DNA of 64,000 nucleotides from positions 372,001 to 436,000 of the forward strand of contig BMUX01000006.1 in NCBI GenBank assembly GCA_014650415.1, in the 5' to 3' direction. This stretch comes from Streptomyces spiroverticillatus (lineage in GTDB: Bacteria; Actinomycetota; Actinomycetes; Streptomycetales; Streptomycetaceae). The position numbers and the translations under genes were made by a program. The notes under the pieces are model-generated. The model had not been told where the DNA came from. It saw only the letters and a list, made by a program, of their open reading frames with translations, and made no database searches. This document shows, one piece after another, positions 26,760 to 34,643 of this stretch; the first letter of the stretch is position 1; each line of letters starts with the position of its first letter.

Positions 26760-28015
26760 GCCAGGTGCTCCCTGTTGTGCGCGATCAGCTTGTCCGTGAG
26801 CGCTTCCGCGTACTCGAACTGGCCCACCAGCGGATGTGCGAGGAGCGCCTTGAAGACACGCTCCCGGCCACCGTGCAGGGCCGCCTCCAGTGCGAGGTTC
26901 TCGTACGCCGTGACGTTCGAGACGAGCCCCGCGTACAGAGGGTTCAGCGGTGCCGCCTCAAGAGGCGTCGCCCCGCTCGCGTCGATGCGCGCCTGCGTCT
27001 CGATCACCGCGTCGTCGGGGAGGAACGGCAGGGTGCCGTTGTTGTACGTGTTGACCACCTGCACCGGTGATCCGCCGCCGCCCAGCAGCCCGGACGCGAG
27101 GTCCACGGCCGCCTCCGAGTAGAAGGCGCCGCCGCGCTTGGCGAGCAGTTCCGGCTTCTCATCGAGGGTGGGGTCGCCGTACAGCGCCAGCAGCTCCTTC
27201 TCCATGGCGGCCACTTCGGCAGCCCGGGAGGGCTTGGTGCCCAGCTCCCGCACGACCTCGTCGTGCTGGTAGAAGTACCGCAGGTAGTACGAGGGGACCA
27301 CGCCCAGGCGGTCCACGATCGCGCGCGGCATGCGCAGGTCGGCGGCGATGGCGTCGCCGTGCTCGGCGATCAGCTTCGGCAGGAGGTTCTCGCCGGTCGG
27401 GCCGCCGAGGCGCACCCCGAGCTCCCACGTGAGGTGGTTGAGGCCGACGTGGTCGAGGTGCACCTCGGCGGGCGTGACGTCGAGCAGCGCGGCGAACTTC
27501 CGCTGGAAGCCGATCGCCACGTTGCACAGGCCCACCGCCTTGTGCCCGGCCTGGAGCAGCGCCCGGGTGACGATGCCGACGGGGTTGGTGAAGTCGATGA
27601 TCCACGCGTCGGGGTTCGTACGGCGCACCCGCTCGGCGATGTCGAGGACGACCGGGACCGTGCGCAGCGCCTTGGCGAGGCCGCCCGCGCCCGTCGTCTC
27701 CTGGCCGACGCAGCCGCACTCCAGCGGCCACGTCTCGTCCTGGTTGCGGGCCGCCTGGCCGCCCACCCGGAGCTGGAGCAGCACCGCGTCGGCGCCGGCG
27801 ACGCCCGCGTCCAGGTCGGAGGTGGTGGTGATGGTGCCCGGGTGGCCCTGCTTGGCGAAGATCCGGCGGGCGAGACCGCCGACCAGGTCCAGGCGGTCGG
27901 CCGCCGGGTCGATGAGGACCAGCTCGGTGATCGGGAGCGTGTCCCGCAGCCGGGCGAAGCCGTCGATCAACTCGGGGGTGTAGGTGGAACCTCCACCGAC
28001 TACTGCGAGCTTCAT
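26750..28015 (-). CDS. csnH: GH4 NAD/Mn-dependent 6-phospho-glycosidase (CsnH)
   Basis: The 421-residue protein starts at ATG 28015, 11 bases after csnG. It has the N-terminal Rossmann motif VVGGGSTYTPELIDG and GH4 marker sequences. GLCNVAIGFQ contains the Mn-ligand Cys and Asn, and LDHVGLNHL contains the Mn-ligand His. It is cytosolic, of usual family length. GH4 enzymes cleave 6-phospho-glycosides by oxidation at C3, elimination and re-addition. In this operon the substrate is probably a phosphorylated glucosamine disaccharide made from chitosan. Confidence 0.9.
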   Translation of the reverse strand: MKLAVVGGGSTYTPELIDGFARLRDTLPITELVLIDPAADRLDLVGGLARRIFAKQGHPGTITTTSDLDAGVAGADAVLLQLRVGGQAARNQDETWPLECGCVGQETTGAGGLAKALRTVPVVLDIAERVRRTNPDAWIIDFTNPVGIVTRALLQAGHKAVGLCNVAIGFQRKFAALLDVTPAEVHLDHVGLNHLTWELGVRLGGPTGENLLPKLIAEHGDAIAADLRMPRAIVDRLGVVPSYYLRYFYQHDEVVRELGTKPSRAAEVAAMEKELLALYGDPTLDEKPELLAKRGGAFYSEAAVDLASGLLGGGGSPVQVVNTYNNGTLPFLPDDAVIETQARIDASGATPLEAAPLNPLYAGLVSNVTAYENLALEAALHGGRERVFKALLAHPLVGQFEYAEALTDKLIAHNREHLAWA

Positions 28016-28026
28016 GAGTTGTTGAC

Positions 28027-28920
28027 CTAGCCCTTCACTCCGGTCAGCGTGACACCCTCGACGAACGCCTTCTGGGCGAAGAAGAACACGAGGATCACAG
28101 GGGCCATGACCAGTACGGTCGCGGCCATGGTCAGATTCCAGTTGGTCTGGTGCGCGCCCTTGAAGGACTCCAGGCCGTAACTCAGGGTCCACGCGGCCGG
28201 GTTGTCCGACGCGTAGATCTGCGGGCCGAAGTAGTCGTTCCACAGGGCGAAGAACTGGAACAGGGCGATCGCCGCGATGCCGGGCTTGGCCATCGGCAGC
28301 ACGATGCGGATCAGCGTGCGGAATTCGCCGCAGCCGTCCACCTTCGCCGCGTCCAGGTACTCGTTGGGGATGGTCAGCAGGAACTGCCGCAGCAGGAAGA
28401 TGGAGAACGCGTCCCCGAAGGCGAGCGGAATGATCAGCGGCCACAGGGTGCCGGTGAGGTCCAGCTGCTTCGACCAGAACAGGTACATCGGGATGATGAT
28501 GACCTGCTGCGGCAGCATCATCATCGAGATCACCAGCAGCAGCGACAGATTGCGGCCGCGGAAGCGGAACTTGGCGAGTGCGTACGCGACAGGGATCGAC
28601 GAGAGCACAGTAAGTACGGTGCCCAGGCCCGCGTACAGCAGGCTGTTCTTCCACCAGGTCAGGAAGCCCGGCGTCTCGAAGACCTTGACGTAGTTGCCCC
28701 ACTCCCAGGTGCGCGGCACCAGGTCGCTGGTGAGCGCCTGTGCATCGCTCATCAAGGACGTGAGGAAGAGGAAGACGAACGGCAGCAGGAAGAACAGCGC
28801 CGCCGCGATCCCGAGGGAGTGCACGCCGATCCAGTGCAGCGCGGCCTTGCGGCGTGCGGTGCGGTGTGCCGGTGTGGGCGCGTCCGTGTTGAGCGGGCGC
28901 TCAAGTGTCGTGGTGGACAT
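28027..28920 (-). CDS. csnG: Sugar ABC transporter permease, MalG type (CsnG)
   Basis: The 297-residue protein starts at ATG 28920, 5 bases after csnF. It has six membrane helices, and the EAA loop is readable as EYLDAAKVDGCGEFRTLIRIVLPMAKPG. A hydrophilic N-terminal tail of about 30 residues is present. It pairs with CsnF for carbohydrate uptake of the CUT1 class. No ATPase gene is in the operon, so the shared MsiK ATPase encoded elsewhere, which serves most Streptomyces CUT1 systems, is the expected motor. Confidence 0.93.
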   Translation of the reverse strand: MSTTTLERPLNTDAPTPAHRTARRKAALHWIGVHSLGIAAALFFLLPFVFLFLTSLMSDAQALTSDLVPRTWEWGNYVKVFETPGFLTWWKNSLLYAGLGTVLTVLSSIPVAYALAKFRFRGRNLSLLLVISMMMLPQQVIIIPMYLFWSKQLDLTGTLWPLIIPLAFGDAFSIFLLRQFLLTIPNEYLDAAKVDGCGEFRTLIRIVLPMAKPGIAAIALFQFFALWNDYFGPQIYASDNPAAWTLSYGLESFKGAHQTNWNLTMAATVLVMAPVILVFFFAQKAFVEGVTLTGVKG

Positions 28921-28925
28921 GGAAG

Positions 28926-29867
28926 TTAGTCACCTGCCTGGAGGAGGCCGCCGCGGCGTCGCATCAGCAGGGCCGTGAAGGCCATCGCCAGGACGAACAG
29001 GACGAGCGCGGCGACCGCGGCGGAGCCGTAGTCGAAGCGCTGGAAGCCGAGGTTGTAGACGAGCTGCGGCAGGGTCAGGGTCGACTTGTCCGGGAAACCG
29101 GGCTCCACCTGCTGGCCCGAGTTGCCGATGATGCCGGAGGCGACCTTCCCCGCCACGAGGGGCTGGGTGTAGTACTGCATCGCCTGGATGACACCCGTGA
29201 CGACGGCGAACATCACGATGGGCGAGATGTTCGGCAGCGTCACGAAGCGGAACCGCTGCCAGGCGGACGCGCCGTCCAGCTCCGCCGCCTCGTACTGCTC
29301 CTTCGGCACGTCGAGCAGCGCGGCCATGAAGATGACCATGAGGTCGCCGATGCCCCACACCGCGAGGATGGTGAGCGCCGGCTTCGAGAAGGCCGGGTCG
29401 GTGAACCAGTCGGGAGTGGGCAGACCCAGGTCGCCGAGGATCGCGTTGACCGGCCCGGTGCCCGGGTTCAGCAGGAAGACGAAGCCGAGGGTGGCCGCCA
29501 CCGGGGGCGCCAGGTACGGCAGGTAGAAGAGGGTGCGGAAGATTCCCGTACCCGTCTTGATCTTGGTGATCAGCAGGCCGATGCCCAGGCCGAAGACGAC
29601 CCGGCAGAACACCATCACCACGACCAGCCAGAGGGTGTTCCTCATCGCGGGCCAGAAGTTCGGGTAGTTCTCGAAGACGTACTTCCAGTTGTCGAAGCCG
29701 TTGAAGACCGGCGCACCGAAACCGTCGTACTTCGTGAACGAGAAGTACAGCGTGGAGATCAGCGGGTACGCGAAGAACACCGCGAAGCCGATCAGCCACG
29801 GCGACATGAAGGCCGCCGTACGAAGCGCGGACTTCCTGCGCTTCGTACGGAGCGTGTTCGTGGTCAT
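28926..29867 (-). CDS. csnF: Sugar ABC transporter permease, MalF type (CsnF)
   Basis: The 313-residue protein starts at ATG 29867, 7 bases after csnE. It has six membrane helices beginning AFMSPWLIGFAVFFAYPLIS, and the EAA loop EQYEAAELDGASAWQRFRFVTLPNISP is intact. It is the partner of CsnG in a CUT1 importer. Confidence 0.93.
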   Translation of the reverse strand: MTTNTLRTKRRKSALRTAAFMSPWLIGFAVFFAYPLISTLYFSFTKYDGFGAPVFNGFDNWKYVFENYPNFWPAMRNTLWLVVVMVFCRVVFGLGIGLLITKIKTGTGIFRTLFYLPYLAPPVAATLGFVFLLNPGTGPVNAILGDLGLPTPDWFTDPAFSKPALTILAVWGIGDLMVIFMAALLDVPKEQYEAAELDGASAWQRFRFVTLPNISPIVMFAVVTGVIQAMQYYTQPLVAGKVASGIIGNSGQQVEPGFPDKSTLTLPQLVYNLGFQRFDYGSAAVAALVLFVLAMAFTALLMRRRGGLLQAGD

Positions 29868-29874
29868 GGGAGGG

Positions 29875-31209
29875 CTACTTCGCCTTCGCGATGTCGGTGT
29901 CGATCTGCTGCGCGAGCTTCTCCAGGCCCGCCTTCAGGTCCTTCTCGGTGCCCTTCTCGTACTGGTAGCCGAAGTCCTGGATGGTGTTCAGGTACGTGGC
30001 ACCGTTCACCGCACCCGCGGCCGTGTTGGACTTCGGGTTCTGGGCGATGTCGATGAAGGTCTTGAACTCCGGCTCGATCTTCAGCTCGGGCGACTTCAGC
30101 GCCTCGAAGGTCGAGGGCACGTTGTGGATCGCGTTGGAGAACTCCACGACCGCCTTGGTGTCGGTCGTCATGAACTTCACGAGCTCCCACGCGGCGTTCT
30201 GCTTCTTGCTCTGCGGGGCGATGCCCATCACCGTGCCGGACAGGTAGCCCTTGCCGTAGTCGGCGACCTTGTCGTCCGGCACCGGCATCGGTGCGACACC
30301 GATCCCGAAGGGCACCTTGGCGTCCTTCGCCATCCCCAGCCGCCACTCGCCGTCCAGCTGCATGGCGACCTGACCGGTGTGGAAGGGGTGCTTCGCACCG
30401 AACTCGTCACCGAAGGTGTTGCGGAACTTCTCCAGCTTCTGCAGCCCGCCGAGCTCGTCGACCAGCTTCTTCTGCGTGGTGAACATGTCCGCGAACGCCG
30501 GGTCCTTGGCGACCTGCGACTTCCCGGACGCGTCGAAGTACTGCGGGCCCCAGGAGCCCAGGTAGTGCTCCGTGGTCGTCTCGTAGCCGTGGAACGCGGG
30601 CATGAAGCCCAGCTGCTCGAAGCCGTCGCCCTTGGTCTTCGTCAGCGCCTTCGCGGCCTTCAGCAGCTCCGAGTACGTCTTCGGGGCCTCCTTGATGCCG
30701 GCCTTCGCGAAGGCGTCCTTGTTGTAGTAGAGGCCGTACGCGTCCGCCAGCAGCGGCAGCGCGCAGCGCTTCCCCTCGAACTGGGTGTAGTCGAGCATGA
30801 CCTTCGGGAAGGTCTTCTCCAGATCCAGCTTCGACTTCTCGATGAACGGCTTCAGGTCCGCGAAGGCGCCCGAGGAGCAGAACTTGCCGATGTTGGACGT
30901 GGTGAACGACGACACCACGTCCGGACCCTTGGAACCGCCGCTGCGCAGCGCCTGGTTGAGCTTGTCGTCGTTGATGTTGCCGACGACGTTGACCTTGATG
31001 TTCGGGTGCGCCTTCTCGAAGCGGGCGACGTTCTCGTTGATCGCCTTGACCTCGTTCGGCTGGGCCCAGCCGTGCCAGAAGTTGATCGTGGTGTTGGCGT
31101 TCGGGTCGTCCTTCGACACGTTCTCGGCGGAGCCGGTACAGGCGGTGGCGACCACGGATATCGCGGCGACGGCGACTGCGGCGGCGGTCAGACGGCGGTT
31201 TCTGCGCAT
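29875..31209 (-). CDS. csnE: Oligosaccharide-binding lipoprotein (CsnE)
   Basis: The 444-residue protein starts at ATG 31209 (MRRNRRLTAAAVAVAA), with GGGAGC upstream. The signal peptide ends in a lipobox (VVATAC), so it is tethered to the outer face of the membrane. It is a family 1 solute-binding protein (FWHGWAQPNEVKAINENVARFEKAHPNIKV..., DYTQFEGKRCALPLLADAYGLYYNKDAF). In the S. coelicolor/lividans csn locus the orthologue delivers glucosamine oligosaccharides from chitosan to CsnFG. Confidence 0.9.
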   Translation of the reverse strand: MRRNRRLTAAAVAVAAISVVATACTGSAENVSKDDPNANTTINFWHGWAQPNEVKAINENVARFEKAHPNIKVNVVGNINDDKLNQALRSGGSKGPDVVSSFTTSNIGKFCSSGAFADLKPFIEKSKLDLEKTFPKVMLDYTQFEGKRCALPLLADAYGLYYNKDAFAKAGIKEAPKTYSELLKAAKALTKTKGDGFEQLGFMPAFHGYETTTEHYLGSWGPQYFDASGKSQVAKDPAFADMFTTQKKLVDELGGLQKLEKFRNTFGDEFGAKHPFHTGQVAMQLDGEWRLGMAKDAKVPFGIGVAPMPVPDDKVADYGKGYLSGTVMGIAPQSKKQNAAWELVKFMTTDTKAVVEFSNAIHNVPSTFEALKSPELKIEPEFKTFIDIAQNPKSNTAAGAVNGATYLNTIQDFGYQYEKGTEKDLKAGLEKLAQQIDTDIAKAK

Positions 31210-31276
31210 GACAAAGCTCCCAGGGGCAGGACGGGGCAGGGGGACGGCGAATTGCGTGACGGGGGACGGACGGGGT

Positions 31277-32473
31277 CTAGCGGGACGAGGTGTCGAACAC
31301 TTCGTCGCGGGTGGCCTCCAGGGCGCTCTGGAGCGCACCTCTCAGCACGGGGTTCTGGTGGATCTCGCCGAGCACGAGACGGGGACGGGGCGCGGCCAGA
31401 TCCGCCAGCTCCGTCTGCACGAGGGCCCGCAGCGGCTCACCGCCGGCGGCGGTCAGCGCTCCGGACAGGACGATCAGTTCGGGGTCCAGCACCGCCACCA
31501 CGGACGCGAGTCCCACGGCCAGGCGGTGCGCGTACTCGGGCAGCAGCCCGGCCGTTCCGGGCTCCCCGCGTGCGGCGCGCCCCAGCAGGTCGACGGCCAC
31601 CTCCACCGCGGGCTGCTCCGGGGTTTCCATCCCGAGCCGCTTCGCGATCCGCGGTACGGCGACGGGCCCGACCAGCTCCTGGAAGCCGCCGCCGCCCGCC
31701 TGCGCCACCCGCCGGATCAGCGGGGCGCCCGGCACCGGCAGGAAGCCCACCTCGCCCGCGCCGCCGGTCCAGCCGCGGTGCAGCCGCCCGCCGAGGACGA
31801 GAGCCGCGCCCAGTCCCGCCTCCGCCCACAGCAGCACGAAGTCCTCGTGGCCCTGCGCCGCCCCGAGCCGGTGCTCGGCGACCGCCGCCAGGTTCACGTC
31901 GTTCTCGTACTCCACGGGCATCGGCAGCACCGCCGCCAGTTCGTCCAGCAGGGTGGGGGAGTGCCAGCCCGGCAGGTGCGCGGCGTAGCGCAGCCGCCCG
32001 GTGCTCGGGTCGAACGCGCCGGGGGTGCCGATCACGACCCGGTGCAGGTCGCCCGTGGTCAGCCCGGCGTCCTTCGCGGCGCCGTCGACGGCCTGCGTCA
32101 CCTGGCGCACGACACCCGTCGACGTCCTCTTGGGGGTGACGAGTTCGAAGCTGCCCACCGTCTCACCGGTGAGGTCGGCGACGGCGGCCCGGATGCGGGC
32201 GGGGGTGACGTCCAGGGCGGCGACGTGCGCGGCGCTCGCGTTGACCGCGTACAGCTGTGCGCTGGGACCCGGGCGGCCCTCCGTGGTGCCGGTGGCGACG
32301 ACCAGCCCGGCGGCCTCCAGCCGGGCCAGCAGCTGGGAGGCGGTCGGCTTGGAGAGCCCGGTCAGCTTGCCGATCCGGGTGCGGGAGAGAGGGCCGTGCG
32401 CCAGCAGGAGATCAAGTGCGGCACGGTCGTTCATCGCCCGCAGCACACTCGGTGTGCCCGGAGTTGTGGCCAT
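31277..32473 (-). CDS. csnR: ROK-family transcriptional repressor CsnR
   Basis: The 398-residue protein starts at ATG 32473 with GGCGGGTG upstream. It has an N-terminal winged helix (LLLAHGPLSRTRIGKLTGLSKPTASQLLARLE) and then the ROK sugar-binding fold. The canonical zinc-binding Cys cluster of ROK proteins is not seen, as in several Streptomyces ROK repressors. In S. lividans CsnR represses chitosanase and its own operon. Here it heads the csnE-F-G-H-K genes (67-base gap), and a perfect AGGAAA/TTTCCT operator lies 49 bases upstream. Confidence 0.88.
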   Translation of the reverse strand: MATTPGTPSVLRAMNDRAALDLLLAHGPLSRTRIGKLTGLSKPTASQLLARLEAAGLVVATGTTEGRPGPSAQLYAVNASAAHVAALDVTPARIRAAVADLTGETVGSFELVTPKRTSTGVVRQVTQAVDGAAKDAGLTTGDLHRVVIGTPGAFDPSTGRLRYAAHLPGWHSPTLLDELAAVLPMPVEYENDVNLAAVAEHRLGAAQGHEDFVLLWAEAGLGAALVLGGRLHRGWTGGAGEVGFLPVPGAPLIRRVAQAGGGGFQELVGPVAVPRIAKRLGMETPEQPAVEVAVDLLGRAARGEPGTAGLLPEYAHRLAVGLASVVAVLDPELIVLSGALTAAGGEPLRALVQTELADLAAPRPRLVLGEIHQNPVLRGALQSALEATRDEVFDTSSR

Positions 32474-32521
32474 GACGAAGTCACCCGCCTTTCGGCTCGC
32501 CCGCTCTCCCAACCACGTTGT

Positions 32522-32536
32522 TAGGAAAGTTTCCTA
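32522..32536. promoter_or_regulatory. CsnR operator (TAGGAAA-G-TTTCCTA)
   Basis: It is a 15-bp perfect inverted repeat with a one-base centre, 49 bases upstream of csnR. AGGAAA-n-TTTCCT palindromes are the known target type of CsnR near chitosanase and csn genes. No second copy is found between csnR and csnE, so the entire operon is probably controlled from this site. Confidence 0.8.
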
Positions 32537-32584
32537 TTCGGTGCGAGGAAGGTAAGACGCAGGTGAAAGGGCCGTCAATGGGAA

Positions 32585-32623
32585 GCGCCCCCGAGGCAAC
32601 CAAAGCGTTACCTGCGGGGGCGC
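32585..32623 (-). terminator. Terminator of the MscS gene
   Basis: GCGCCCCCG (32585-32593) and CGGGGGCGC (32615-32623) are perfect arms around a 21-base loop that itself pairs partly (AGG/CCT). It lies 68 bases beyond the MscS stop. Confidence 0.6.
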
Positions 32624-32690
32624 AGAAGTGACGGCACGTGCCCAGGAGGGCGCTGTGTTCTTTGCGGTACGAAGTCGGGCGTACCGCTGC

Positions 32691-33809
32691 TTACTTGTTC
32701 AGGTTCGGGTTCGCGGCCGGGGCGGCGGGACCCGAGCCGGGAGCGGCACCGGCGGGCGGGATCGGGTTGGACGCCATCGCCTGCGGGGACAGCGGGTTGG
32801 CCATCGCGGACGGGGCGGCGACGCCCGCCGACGGGTCGGCCGGGTCCTCTTCCAGCACCGTGGCGGGGCCGCCGACGATCCGGATGCCCGCCTTGTCGAA
32901 GGCCGCCTTGACCCGCCAGCGCAGCTCGCGCTCCACCCCCAGCGCCTTGCCCGGCATCGTCTTCGCCGACAGGCGCACGATCATCGAGTCCAGCAGTACC
33001 GAGTCCAGACCCAGCACCTCGATGGGGCCCCACAGCCGCTCGTTCCACGGCTCGGCCTTCGCCATGTCCTCGGCGACCTCGGAGAGCACCTCGCGGATCT
33101 GCTCCAGGTCCTCCGAGGGGCGCACCTGGACGTCGACGCCGGCCGTCGCCCAGCCCTGGCTCAGGTTGCCGATCCGCTTGACCTCGCCGTTGCGCACGTA
33201 CCAGATCTCGCCGTTGTCGCCGCGCAGCTTGGTCACCCGCAGGCCCACCTCGATGACCTCACCGGTCGCCACCCCGGCGTCGATCGTGTCGCCGACGCCG
33301 TACTGGTCCTCCAGGATCATGAAGACGCCCGACAGGAAGTCGGTCACCAGGTTGCGGGCGCCGAAACCGAGCGCCACACCGGCGACACCCGCCGACGCCA
33401 GCAACGGCGCCAGGTTGATGTTCAGCGCGCCCAGCACCATCAGCGCCGCGGTGCCCAGGATCAGGAACGACGCCACCGAACGCAGCACCGAACCGATCGC
33501 CTCGGAGCGCTGCCTGCGGCGCTCCGCGTTCACCAGCAGACCACCCAGCGCGGTGCCCTCCACCGCCTGCGCACTGTTGTTCATGTGCGCTATCAGCTTG
33601 GTGATCGTGCGCCGGATCACCGACCGCAGCACCGTCGCGATCACGATGATCAGAAGGATGCGCAGGCCCACGTTCAGCCAGGTGGACCAGTTCTGCTCCA
33701 CCCAGCTCGCGGCATTGCTCGCCTTCTCGGCGGCCTCGTCGAACGTGACGGGATCGGCGGGCGGATCTGCGACCAGTAGGGCGGACCAGGACACCTCGGG
33801 CACCTCCAT
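32691..33809 (-). CDS. Small-conductance mechanosensitive channel (MscS family)
   Basis: The 372-residue protein starts at ATG 33809 (MEVPEVSWSALL); no strong ribosome site is visible. Three membrane helices are present, and the pore helix TM3 is recognisable as LLASAGVAGVALGFGARNLVTDFLSG. The Gly/Ala packing pattern and the beta-domain PVxxGDxI-like GVGDTIDAG follow. The C-terminus is a Pro/Ala/Asn-rich tail of about 60 residues, absent in E. coli MscS. It releases osmolytes on hypo-osmotic shock. It is divergent from the HNH gene. Confidence 0.9.
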   Translation of the reverse strand: MEVPEVSWSALLVADPPADPVTFDEAAEKASNAASWVEQNWSTWLNVGLRILLIIVIATVLRSVIRRTITKLIAHMNNSAQAVEGTALGGLLVNAERRRQRSEAIGSVLRSVASFLILGTAALMVLGALNINLAPLLASAGVAGVALGFGARNLVTDFLSGVFMILEDQYGVGDTIDAGVATGEVIEVGLRVTKLRGDNGEIWYVRNGEVKRIGNLSQGWATAGVDVQVRPSEDLEQIREVLSEVAEDMAKAEPWNERLWGPIEVLGLDSVLLDSMIVRLSAKTMPGKALGVERELRWRVKAAFDKAGIRIVGGPATVLEEDPADPSAGVAAPSAMANPLSPQAMASNPIPPAGAAPGSGPAAPAANPNLNK

Positions 33810-34037
33810 GCGATGTGGCAGACCCACCACACTAACGGGGCAAGGTGTCTCGCCCCGTTGACAGCGGGGCGCCGGGCCTGTGGTTCCCGACACCCCACCG
33901 GGCGGTTCCGCGCTGTGGTGCAAAACACGTGTGGCCCGTTACCGGGACGTGGTGGCGCCGCGACCAGGCATGAGGGGAGACTGGTCCCAGATCGTCCCGG
34001 CGCGAGCCACGCGCCGCCGGCGTACAAGGAGGCATCC

Positions 34038-34574
34038 GTGCCGCATGTCCTGGTCCTCAACGCGTCGTACGAGCCCCTCGGCGTCGTACCGCTCCGCCGC
34101 GCGCTCGTCCTCGTACTCGAAAACAAGGCACTGTGCCTTGAGGAGTCCGGCGCCTTTCTGCACAGTGCGACCCGGGTCGTCCCCGCTCCCAGCGTGGTCC
34201 GGCTGAAACGCTTCGTGCGCGTCCCCTACCGGGGGCCCGTTCCCCTCACCCGCCGTGCGCTCTTCGCCAGGGACGGCGGGCGCTGCATGTACTGCGGTGG
34301 CGTCGCAACCAGCGTCGACCACGTCATTCCGCGCAGTCGCGGCGGACAGCACGCCTGGGAGAACGTGGTGGCCGCCTGCCGCCGCTGCAACCACGTCAAG
34401 GCCGACCGGCACCTCATGGAGCTCGGCTGGCGGCTGCGCCACCAGCCCGCCCCGCCGTCGGGGCTGGCCTGGCGCATCATCGGGACCGGGCACCGCGATC
34501 CGCGCTGGCTGCCGTACCTGCAACCCTTCGGCGCCGATGACGCCCTGGCCCGGATCGACGGCATCTCCGCCTGA
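34038..34574 (+). CDS. HNH endonuclease family protein
   Basis: The 178-residue protein starts at GTG 34038, 5 bases after a perfect AAGGAGG. It has an N-terminal strand-rich part (PHVLVLNASYEPLGVVPLRRALVLVL). The HNH core is CMYCGG...DHVIPRSRGGQHAWENVVAACRRCNHVKADR, with two CxxC zinc pairs and the catalytic DH/N/H set. This single-domain HNH protein is widespread in actinobacteria outside restriction systems, and no methylase is adjacent. Its cellular role is unknown. Confidence 0.88.
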   Translation: MPHVLVLNASYEPLGVVPLRRALVLVLENKALCLEESGAFLHSATRVVPAPSVVRLKRFVRVPYRGPVPLTRRALFARDGGRCMYCGGVATSVDHVIPRSRGGQHAWENVVAACRRCNHVKADRHLMELGWRLRHQPAPPSGLAWRIIGTGHRDPRWLPYLQPFGADDALARIDGISA

Positions 34575-34597
34575 GACCGGGATTTTTTGTCTCCGCA

Positions 34598-34641
34598 GTG
34601 CGCCTGTGGGGTCGAGCGAACGCCCGACCCCACAGGCGCAC
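34598..34641. terminator. Bidirectional terminator between convergent HNH and GH84 genes
   Basis: Perfect 17-bp arms (34598-34614 and 34625-34641; GTGCGCCTGTGGGGTCG pairs with CGACCCCACAGGCGCAC) enclose a 10-base loop, 23 bases after the HNH stop and 2 bases from the GH84 stop. No U-run follows on either strand. Confidence 0.8.
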
Positions 34642-34643
34642 GA

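Noticed and set aside
29689..32139. 816-residue plus-strand frame across the csn genes
   Set aside because: It is antisense to csnF, csnE and csnR, which have full domain evidence. The product is low-complexity Arg/Leu/Gly with no motif.
34038..34574. Restriction-modification or homing endonuclease system
   Set aside because: The HNH gene is a stand-alone housekeeping-type actinobacterial protein with no methylase, intron or specificity subunit nearby.
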